A DNA stretch of 8,898 nucleotides from DATDUW01 sp035290185. GTDB lineage: Bacteria; Patescibacteriota; Patescibacteriia; UBA9934; GWF2-40-263. The translations under genes were made by a program, and so were the position numbers. The notes under the pieces were generated by a model. The model saw only the letters and a list, made by a program, of their open reading frames with translations. It had not been told where the DNA came from and ran no database searches. Within the stretch, counting starts at the first letter, position 1. Each line of letters opens with the position of its first letter. Location of the stretch: positions 1 through 8,898 of the forward strand of contig DATDUW010000031.1 in the NCBI GenBank assembly GCA_035290185.1, read 5' to 3'. Positions 1 through 6,451 of the stretch are shown piece by piece.

Positions 1-1
1 C

Positions 2-301
2 TCTATGCATTCGGGGGAAGGGTGGCCGCTTCCTGTCCTGTTTGTGATCGACGGCGGAGAGGGGCAGGTGAACCGCATCCAACGCCTTGTTCGCGAACGC
101 GGATTTTCGATTCCGATCATGGGTATTGCCAAGGGGTTTGACCGGAAACAGGACCGTCTAGTTTTTGATCGGAAGAATCCGGAACTTGTAAGTGCCGCTA
201 GCCGTGGCAAGGAACTTTTTCAGCGTGCCCGTGACGAAGCCCATCGATTTGCGGTACAATACCACCGTCAATTACGATCAAAACAGTCATTAGGAAGGTA
301 A
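2..301 (+). CDS. uvrC: UvrABC excinuclease subunit C, C-terminal part (5' end outside window)
   Basis: This is the end of the nuclease subunit of nucleotide excision repair, which cuts the damaged strand on both sides of a lesion after UvrA and UvrB have located it. The reading frame is open from the window edge; an internal Met at base 5 is not the start. Numbering from that Met, the RNase H-like domain is recognised by the segment VIDGGEGQVN (residues 14-23), the IPIMGIAKG stretch (36-44) and the hallmark RDEAHRFA (76-83). Asp16 and His80 match two members of the known Asp-Asp-His catalytic set; the first Asp lies upstream of the window. The protein stops eight residues after HRQLR-type sequence, so the C-terminal tandem helix-hairpin-helix DNA-binding region present in E. 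coli UvrC (about 55-60 more residues) is absent. The next gene begins 4 bases later, so this is not an obvious frameshift. The family assignment is secure; the state of the N-terminal GIY-YIG nuclease cannot be seen. Confidence 0.93.
   Translation, partial: SMHSGEGWPLPVLFVIDGGEGQVNRIQRLVRERGFSIPIMGIAKGFDRKQDRLVFDRKNPELVSAASRGKELFQRARDEAHRFAVQYHRQLRSKQSLGR
292..298 (+). promoter_or_regulatory. Ribosome binding site for the CBU_0592-like gene
   Basis: AGGAAGG lies inside the last codons of uvrC, 7 bases before the GTG at 306. It fixes that GTG as the start and shows that the small gene is translated from a site embedded in uvrC, which suggests co-transcription. Confidence 0.7.
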
Positions 302-305
302 CGTT

Positions 306-557
306 GTGCCGCATCGTGTCACGGAAATCTGCGGGTGGATCGGCGTGGTTGCTGTGCTTGCGGCTTACGCGTTTTTGAATTTCGGATTTCTCTCTCTGCA
401 TCACCCGATCTATGCCGGATTAAACGCTGTCGGATCCGTCGGAATTATCCTTGACGCGTGGAATCAAAAAAATTATCAACCCGTTGTCCTAAACACCCTT
501 TGGTTTGCTATTGCGATTTTTGCGTTGTTGCGAGCCACAGGCCTTTTTTCCACGTAA
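306..557 (+). CDS. Small three-helix membrane protein, CBU_0592-like family
   Basis: An 83-residue protein with a GTG start supported by a strong Shine-Dalgarno 7 bases upstream. Three hydrophobic segments fill nearly the whole length: about residues 10-29, 35-52 and 60-80. The pattern GWIGVVAVLAAYAFLNFG at the start of helix 1, a second helix with an Asn-Ala-Val-Gly segment, and PVVLNTLWFAIAIFAL in helix 3 match what I know of the CBU_0592-like family of small bacterial membrane proteins. The molecular function of that family is unknown to me, and I give none here. It begins 4 bases after uvrC and ends 10 bases before the sigma gene, so it is probably in the same transcript. The recognition rests on memory of the family pattern, but the coding call itself is firm because of start site, spacing and helix content. 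Confidence 0.82.
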   Translation: MPHRVTEICGWIGVVAVLAAYAFLNFGFLSLHHPIYAGLNAVGSVGIILDAWNQKNYQPVVLNTLWFAIAIFALLRATGLFST

Positions 558-567
558 TGGATCGAGC

Positions 568-1221
568 ATGTTTCTCGTTAAACCTATGACGGATTTTTTG
601 AAGATTTTGCGCCAGTCCGAGATCTCGGGAGAGGTTTCGGACGAGGAACTTGTCAACCGTATGCGGGAAGGAGACAATCAGGCTTTCGAGCTTCTTTATG
701 AACGCTATTTTCAAAAGATGTACGCGTTTGTTCTTCGACGAGTTGGAAATCAGGCCGTGGCAGAGGATGTAGTTTCCAGCATTTTTTTGAAAGCGTTCGC
801 TCATCGTCGTTCCTTTGTATGGAAGGCTTCCTTTTCTGCGTGGATCTATCGGATTGCGACGAATACCGTGACAGATTATTACCGGACATCCAGGCCTTCC
901 GTGGAGTTGGAGGAAATCCATGGGGAAGAACAAGGTCTTCATTCTATTGCAAACCCCGAGGTTGAAGCAGACCACGCGCTGCTTGCGCGCGAACTGGAGC
1001 GTCTCTTGGAACAGTTGAACGAGCGGGAACGATTGGCTATTACGATTAAGTTTTACGGAGAAGGAACGCAAGAAGAGATCGCAAAAGCGCTTGGTTGCAC
1101 GCCTTCGAACGCCGGGGTCATCCTGCATCGCGCTTTAAAAAAATGCGAACGGCTTGCGGGGACGGCTTTGCGCCGAATGTTGGAACGACCAGAGCCCCCA
1201 CAACCAACCGTTTTTTCCTGA
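568..1221 (+). CDS. ECF-type RNA polymerase sigma factor (sigma-70 family)
   Basis: A 217-residue two-domain sigma factor that would direct core RNA polymerase to a specific promoter set. Region 2 spans about residues 25-107: AFELLYERYFQKMYAFVLRR, then a GNQAVAEDVVSSIFLKAF helix (region 2.1-2.2) and FSAWIYRIATNTVTDYYR (2.3-2.4, -10 recognition). Region 4 spans about 135-200: LNERERLAITIKFY followed by the helix-turn-helix TQEEIAKALGCTPSNAGVILHRALKK (written here as one motif at residues 167-192) that reads the -35 element. There is no region 1.1 or 3, as expected for ECF sigmas. The ATG at 568 is preferred, with a weak GGA 6 bases upstream; ATG 586 is an alternative, and an in-frame ATG at 505 would overlap the upstream gene heavily. 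The acidic linker (112-135) and Pro-rich tail (208-214) are unconserved in the family. The next gene encodes a membrane protein with an anti-sigma-like head, so this factor is probably held inactive by that partner (inference). Confidence 0.93.
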   Translation: MFLVKPMTDFLKILRQSEISGEVSDEELVNRMREGDNQAFELLYERYFQKMYAFVLRRVGNQAVAEDVVSSIFLKAFAHRRSFVWKASFSAWIYRIATNTVTDYYRTSRPSVELEEIHGEEQGLHSIANPEVEADHALLARELERLLEQLNERERLAITIKFYGEGTQEEIAKALGCTPSNAGVILHRALKKCERLAGTALRRMLERPEPPQPTVFS

Positions 1222-1228
1222 ATCTATG

Positions 1229-1234
1229 TATAAT
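1229..1234 (+). promoter_or_regulatory. Possible -10 element (TATAAT) before the macroglobulin-like gene
   Basis: A perfect TATAAT lies just after the sigma stop codon in the only AT-rich gap of the window. A start of transcription near 1241 would leave a leader of about 33 bases to the TTG at 1274. No TTGACA-like -35 sits at 16-18 bases upstream, and the TG is not in the exact extended -10 position. The hexamer could be chance. Confidence 0.25.
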
Positions 1235-1257
1235 CAACCTACAATAAAACGTCATGA

Positions 1258-1263
1258 AGAGGG
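1258..1263 (+). promoter_or_regulatory. Probable ribosome binding site deciding the TTG start at 1274
   Basis: AGAGGG lies 10 bases before TTG 1274. The alternative ATG 1226 has only T-rich sequence before it, and ATG 1283 has AAGGGA directly abutting it, which is too close. The same 10-base spacing to a TTG is seen at the next gene (GGGAGGA before 6441), which supports the choice. Confidence 0.45.
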
Positions 1264-1273
1264 ATCGGAACCA

Positions 1274-4200
1274 TTGAAGGGAATGAGCGGGCTCTTTTTC
1301 CGTCGCGCAAAGGCCATTGATCCGACGCCACGTCCGGAATTCAAAGAGGCTTTACGCTCGCGCCTTTTGAAGGCCAGACAAACATCGGTCGGTTCTTCCT
1401 TGTTTCCTTTTTCCTTTTCTTTTTTCCGTCCTGGATGGGTACGGAATTTTTCTGTTCTTGGAACAACGATTGTCGCTGTCGCTGTTCTGGCCGCTATTTT
1501 TCTTCAGCCATTCGGAAGTATCCGAACGGTTTATGCGCAGGATAATTTTACCTTGATTCCGGAAAACGCTGATACGCTCGGGGTCCAGCCGAATTCGACG
1601 TATCGATTAGACAGCAAAGGGCCCGTCAAGGCGGCCGATATTGAGAAGATGTTTTCTACGAATGCTGGCGTTTCTTACAAGATCGAACAAATTTCGAATA
1701 AGTCGGTCCGTATTGCTTTTGAAAAGCCGTTGGATCCGAAGGACGTTGTCTCGTTCCAGTTGGCTTCCACTGCCATTTCGTCTTCCGGGGAAACCGTGAA
1801 TCGGCCGTATGCGTGGGCTTTTCAAATAAAGAGTCCGTTTCGTGTGCTCGGAACGATCCCTGGTCGTTATGCAACGAATGTGCCGCTTGATAGCGCGATC
1901 GAATTTCAGTTCAGTCATGAGAATATCGATCCGGTTGTTTTTGAAAAAGCCCTGACCATTACGCCTGCCCTGGCAGGTCATGTTGAACCATCCCGCCGCA
2001 CCTTCGTGTTCGTGCCAGATAAATTGCAATCCGAGACGCTTTATACCGTCAAGCTTTCCGGTTCTCTTCAACCAAAAGGGAGTACAGAGGCGCTGGGGGA
2101 CGATTACCTTTTTCAATTTGAAACCTCGGCCGACGAAACGCGCTCCCAAGAATTTTTCCTCCAAGAACATTATCTAACCGTTGCCCCTTCTCAAACCCCG
2201 ACGCTTTTTTATTCCGCCTGGCAGAGGGATCTCCCGTGGGGTGGCGATGAGAATGATAAAATCCATGTTGACCTGTATCGTTTTCTTTCAAAGCAGAGAG
2301 GAGGGAGTGATTATGATCAGTTTGCGGCGGCCATAAAAAAGGCTTCAACGTTTGATTGGTCGTCTTTTTCTACGGCTGGTAGCATCGCTGATCTGTCTTC
2401 CTTATCTTTAGCGGTTCAGTTTGATACGGTCGGGATCAAAGTGGATTGGCAGCAGGTGCTGGCCTTTCCCAAACCATTGGAAAGGGGGTACTACTTGGCT
2501 GATGTTTCTCTTAATGGTCGCCATGCCTGGTCCTTGATTCAGTCGAGCGACCTGACGGCCTATGTGGCAAAGGCCGTTGATAGGACGCTCGTGTGGGTCA
2601 ACCGCGTTTCCACACATGATCCCGTAGCAGGGGCAAGGGTTTCTCTCCTTGATGTTGAAGGTCCTGTCACAACAGGAGAAGACGGAATCGGATACGTTTC
2701 AGCAGAGGGGAAACCATCCGATGCCTATTTAGCCTCGAATCTTCTTGAAATAAAGGAAGGAGAGGACGCCATTCTTTTACTTTTGGCGCCTTGGGAACAG
2801 GCGTTTGTCGGGAAATCAATGGTCGGCCGCGTGGGTCCGGTTCAGAATCCTTCCTCGAATTACTGGACGTATTTATACACGGATCGCCCTCTCTATAAAT
2901 CTTCCGATACGGTTCATTTTTGGGGATATCTTGAACCCAGAGATGTTGAGAGACAACGATCGGAGGAGGTCCATATTTGGATGGGAAATGGTGGTTATTG
3001 TAGACCCTTTGGAGGGGTGTGTGAGCACGCCACCGTCTTTGATGAACAAACGGTTTCCGTAACGGAACGCGGAACGTTCGAAGGATCCTTTCATCTGAGC
3101 GGCGTCGGGATTGGGTCCTATCAGCTCATGGTGGAGGTAGATGGTGAACAGGTTGCTTCCCACGGAGTGAGCGTAAGCGATTATGTAAAGCCGGCTTATA
3201 CGTTGACGGTGACACCCGATCGCAAGGCCATGTTTGCCGGCGAGGAGATCGGGTTTACGGTTCATGGGGAATTTTTTGAAGGGACGCCGGTCAAGGGGTT
3301 GGAAGTGCACGTAGAGGCAAGCGGGATGCCGTCTTCCTCGGATTCCTCTCTTCTTGCCTCATTTATTTTAGACGAAGCGGGGAATGCTCGCGGATCATTT
3401 CGTATTCCCTATGAGGATACGGGGGAGAGGAGATGGAGGGCCTATCCCACGTCGTTTTGGTTAACGGCTTCACCGGTACGCCCTGAGGAAGGAGATGTCC
3501 GCACGACAACAGAAGTTCGGCTGTTCGGTCCCCGTGTCTATCTTGAGGCGACAACAACGGACGCAACGGTTGAAAAGGGAATAGGAACGGTTCAGGTAGC
3601 CGCTCGGGAAGTACAGGCCATGGATACGTGGGACGGGAAACAATTTGCTTCGGCGCCGCGTATGGGCCAGGCCATCAGCGGGTCGCTTATTGAGATTACG
3701 TATACGTCGGTAGAGACGGGGTCTTCCTATGATTTTCTCCGCAAGCAGGTGGTTAAGCAGTATCGGTACGATCGTCAAGAAAAAACGTTGGGGGTGATTT
3801 CCTTGAAGACAGACGAAAAAGGAAACGCTGTTTATCAATTTCCAGCTTCTAATACGGAAGCAAATTACGAAGTTCGCCTTTTGGCAACAGATGCGGAAGG
3901 ACGCACAGATCGGCTCGCGGTGTCTGTGTGGCAGAAGAGAGGATACGAGGGGGGAAGCAACTGGCTCACGTGGCATAATCCTGCTGAGGAGAATGATCCA
4001 TCTTTTGCCGGGTATATTCCTGATCAGGAGGTTCGACTGGAGGTTGAAAAAGATGGAGAAACTTTTGCGCCGTCTGCCACAGGTTCCTTTGTCTATTTCC
4101 AGGCGATACGTGGTATTCAGGAGGCGAAGACGTCTAAATCTCCAATCTACGAATTCCCATTTGAAAAAAGAGATATTCCCGGAGTTTCCGTGTATGGTGT

Positions 4201-6451
4201 GTATTTTGACGGGGAAGCCTACGCAGAGGTAGATCAGGGATGGGGGATGGCTTCATACGTCTCGTATGATCGTTCGCAAAAAGAACTGAAGGTGGAGATA
4301 ACGCCGGATAAAGCAACCTATCGGCCGGGGGACGAAGTATCTGTCATCGTTCAGGTGAAGGATCGTCAGGGAAATCCCGTTGTTGCAGAAGTGAATGTGA
4401 ACGTCGTGGACGAAGCGTTTTACACGCTTGTCTCTGAAGATGTTGATCCGCTCATGGATCTCTATCGGACGATCGATCATGGAATTCTCGCAAGAAAAGT
4501 GAGTCAGGTGATCAGCGACATGAAAGCACAGGCGGAAGGTGGAGGCGGCGGAGAACGCGGAAGCCGATTTGTCTTTAAAGATACGGCGGCGTTCTTAACG
4601 GTCATGACGGATACAAACGGGGTAGCGAAAGCTTTTTTCCCCCTTCCGGACAATCTAACGTCGTGGCGCGTAACAGCCCAAGCGCTCGCTTCGGACCAGA
4701 AAGCGGCTGGAGACGCAAAAATTGGTTTGGATGCAACCCTGCCGTTTTTTGTCACACCTGTCCTGCGGGATTCCTATCTGGTCAAAGACCAGCCCGTGAT
4801 CCTGTTTCGCTCAGCAGGCACGTTATTGGGTGCAGGATCAACCGTGGAATATGACATCAATGTTTCGGATGTCAACGTTAAAGAGAAGATTTTTGCCAAG
4901 GCCTCGGAAACCGCGAGATTTCACCTTCCGTCCCTCCCTGTGGGAACGCATGAAATCAACATTTTCGCTTCGTCCGGAGATCTCAAGGATTCTTTAACGC
5001 GTTCTCTTACGATTCTAGAATCACGTTTGACGAAACCTGTTGTTAAGAGTGTTGTTTTAAACGGAGTGACTTCTCTTGAAGGGGCTTCGGATCGGCTTAC
5101 TTATGTAACCTTCGTCGATGGAAATCAGGGCAAATTCTACGCCGATTTGGAAGGATTGGCTGGGACATTCGGAGATCGCGCGGATGAAGCCGTGGTCCGC
5201 GCCGGAGCCACCAAACTTCTGAACGAGTTGTTCGGGGAAGCAAGAACCGTTGAAGATTTCCCTGTTTCAGTCTATCAGGACAGCCTTGGCATCCGCCTCC
5301 TTCCTCAGGCCGACGAGGAGTATGAACTGACGGCCAAGGTGGCACTTCTTAAAGATACCGGATTTGATAAGGAACGCATGAGAACTTTCTTTGAGAATGC
5401 TCTTTATGAGGCCAGACAAACAGGACAAAACATTTCTGCCCTGGAGGCGGCCCAGGCGTATGCAGCACTCTCTGCACTGGACGAACCGGTTCTTGCCGAA
5501 GTCCAACGTCTGCTACAAATATCGGATTTGGGAACGGATGAAAAACTGTACGGCGCCCTTGCCCTCCATTTTTCCGGGGACGACGAGGGCGCGCGATTCA
5601 TCTACCGTTCTCTTCTTCCCCAGCTCACGACGGATACGGGGAACACTTTCCTCAAGTCTGATACGCTGGAAACGACAGGAGAACGTACGGCTCTCTTGGC
5701 AATCCTGGCCGGAGTTTTGCGGGAGCCGGAACGCGATGCCTTGTATGATTTTGTTCTTCGCCAACCGCATGGGAATACAACATTGGTCCTTGAACAGATG
5801 ATTTTTTTACAAGGAACCCTTCCGACGTTGTCAGCCGGGGAATCAATAGTGTCCTATACGTTGCGCGGTGAACGTAAGATCGCTTCCTTGGAACGCGGAA
5901 CCTCGCTAACCGTTCCGGTTTCTCCGGATGAACTTGCGAATTTATCTCCGTTTGCAGAAAAAGGGACCGTTGTGGCCGCGAGTCGCTATGAGATTCCTGT
6001 GGCGGGCCCGGAGGAACCCACGGACGCACGGTTTGGATTGACCCGATCCTATGGAATAGAGAAGACTTCCACCGCCACCTTTCACGAAAACGATTTGGTG
6101 AAGATCACCTTGCGCTATCAGGTTCCTCTGAAGGAGTTGATCGAGACGTTTGAGGTCACAGACCTCCTTCCGTCGGGGTTACGGATTATCACCCCGACGC
6201 TTTCGGCCCATGGTTATGACGACCAGGCCTGTCTTTCCTATCCGGCGCAAGAAGCAAATCAGCGCCTAACGTTCTTCATCACCAACGCGACGGAAGTTCC
6301 CTTTTCTTCTTGTGAACCGAACACGCTGGTTTACTATGCGCGCGTTGTTACACCTGGAATCTATACAGCTGAACCGGCGTTTCTCCGCTCCGTTCGTGAG
6401 CCGACGGCTTCGAATCGATCTGCGGGAGGAATCGTGACGATTGGCGAATAA
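1274..6451 (+). CDS. Membrane-anchored alpha-2-macroglobulin-like protein with anti-sigma-like N-terminal head; no thioester
   Basis: A 1725-residue protein (1741 if it starts at ATG 1226). The head (1-57) contains DPTPRPEFKEALRSRLLKA (16-34), like the cytoplasmic segment of ECF-linked DUF5667-type membrane proteins; no HxxxCxxC zinc motif is present. One transmembrane helix covers about 59-80, then VYA-Q (86-89), a possible signal peptidase site. Outside follow an Ig-like segment (about 92-186), a Big_5-like Ig domain (187-285), and macroglobulin domains, with the MG2 signature TDRPLY (536-541). A Gly-rich run (1089-1093) precedes RFVFKDTAAFL and FPLPDNLTSWRV (1122-1133), the hallmark of the A2M domain. 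The helical region (about 1285-1540) has GDRADE (1300-1305) where CxEQ thioester proteins carry the reactive Cys. The C-terminal domain has VTDLLPSGL and ends with the SVREPTASNRSAGGIVTI strand typical of bacterial A2Ms. Only four Cys occur (576, 583, 1653, 1680), suggesting two disulfides. Family members trap or bind proteases or guard the envelope; covalent trapping is not expected here. The next gene overlaps the end by 11 bases. Confidence 0.9.
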   Translation: MKGMSGLFFRRAKAIDPTPRPEFKEALRSRLLKARQTSVGSSLFPFSFSFFRPGWVRNFSVLGTTIVAVAVLAAIFLQPFGSIRTVYAQDNFTLIPENADTLGVQPNSTYRLDSKGPVKAADIEKMFSTNAGVSYKIEQISNKSVRIAFEKPLDPKDVVSFQLASTAISSSGETVNRPYAWAFQIKSPFRVLGTIPGRYATNVPLDSAIEFQFSHENIDPVVFEKALTITPALAGHVEPSRRTFVFVPDKLQSETLYTVKLSGSLQPKGSTEALGDDYLFQFETSADETRSQEFFLQEHYLTVAPSQTPTLFYSAWQRDLPWGGDENDKIHVDLYRFLSKQRGGSDYDQFAAAIKKASTFDWSSFSTAGSIADLSSLSLAVQFDTVGIKVDWQQVLAFPKPLERGYYLADVSLNGRHAWSLIQSSDLTAYVAKAVDRTLVWVNRVSTHDPVAGARVSLLDVEGPVTTGEDGIGYVSAEGKPSDAYLASNLLEIKEGEDAILLLLAPWEQAFVGKSMVGRVGPVQNPSSNYWTYLYTDRPLYKSSDTVHFWGYLEPRDVERQRSEEVHIWMGNGGYCRPFGGVCEHATVFDEQTVSVTERGTFEGSFHLSGVGIGSYQLMVEVDGEQVASHGVSVSDYVKPAYTLTVTPDRKAMFAGEEIGFTVHGEFFEGTPVKGLEVHVEASGMPSSSDSSLLASFILDEAGNARGSFRIPYEDTGERRWRAYPTSFWLTASPVRPEEGDVRTTTEVRLFGPRVYLEATTTDATVEKGIGTVQVAAREVQAMDTWDGKQFASAPRMGQAISGSLIEITYTSVETGSSYDFLRKQVVKQYRYDRQEKTLGVISLKTDEKGNAVYQFPASNTEANYEVRLLATDAEGRTDRLAVSVWQKRGYEGGSNWLTWHNPAEENDPSFAGYIPDQEVRLEVEKDGETFAPSATGSFVYFQAIRGIQEAKTSKSPIYEFPFEKRDIPGVSVYGVYFDGEAYAEVDQGWGMASYVSYDRSQKELKVEITPDKATYRPGDEVSVIVQVKDRQGNPVVAEVNVNVVDEAFYTLVSEDVDPLMDLYRTIDHGILARKVSQVISDMKAQAEGGGGGERGSRFVFKDTAAFLTVMTDTNGVAKAFFPLPDNLTSWRVTAQALASDQKAAGDAKIGLDATLPFFVTPVLRDSYLVKDQPVILFRSAGTLLGAGSTVEYDINVSDVNVKEKIFAKASETARFHLPSLPVGTHEINIFASSGDLKDSLTRSLTILESRLTKPVVKSVVLNGVTSLEGASDRLTYVTFVDGNQGKFYADLEGLAGTFGDRADEAVVRAGATKLLNELFGEARTVEDFPVSVYQDSLGIRLLPQADEEYELTAKVALLKDTGFDKERMRTFFENALYEARQTGQNISALEAAQAYAALSALDEPVLAEVQRLLQISDLGTDEKLYGALALHFSGDDEGARFIYRSLLPQLTTDTGNTFLKSDTLETTGERTALLAILAGVLREPERDALYDFVLRQPHGNTTLVLEQMIFLQGTLPTLSAGESIVSYTLRGERKIASLERGTSLTVPVSPDELANLSPFAEKGTVVAASRYEIPVAGPEEPTDARFGLTRSYGIEKTSTATFHENDLVKITLRYQVPLKELIETFEVTDLLPSGLRIITPTLSAHGYDDQACLSYPAQEANQRLTFFITNATEVPFSSCEPNTLVYYARVVTPGIYTAEPAFLRSVREPTASNRSAGGIVTIGE
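6424..6430 (+). promoter_or_regulatory. Ribosome binding site for the Memo-CapA gene
   Basis: GGGAGGA within the last codons of the macroglobulin-like gene, 10 bases before TTG 6441. The in-frame ATG at 6459 is 28 bases away, too far to use this site, so the TTG is preferred. Confidence 0.6.

Noticed and set aside
530..550. Possible intrinsic terminator (GCC-ACA-GGC followed by six T)
   Set aside because: The stem is only three base pairs, it lies within coding sequence, and the next gene begins right after, so termination is unlikely.
505..567. ATG 505 as the sigma factor start
   Set aside because: It would overlap the upstream membrane-protein gene by 53 bases and adds a Phe/Cys/Arg-rich segment not typical of sigma factors.
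508..1128. 206-residue open frame on the minus strand opposite the sigma gene
   Set aside because: It mirrors a well-supported sigma factor, shows no recognisable motif, and has low-complexity Lys/Arg/Ser-rich composition typical of a shadow frame.
1182..1212. GGAAC followed by CGTT upstream of the macroglobulin-like gene as an ECF promoter
   Set aside because: The 22-base spacer is far longer than the usual 15-17 bases.
1607..2170. 187-residue minus-strand open frame inside the macroglobulin-like gene
   Set aside because: It is antisense to conserved Ig-like domains, is rich in Arg and Lys, and has no family pattern.
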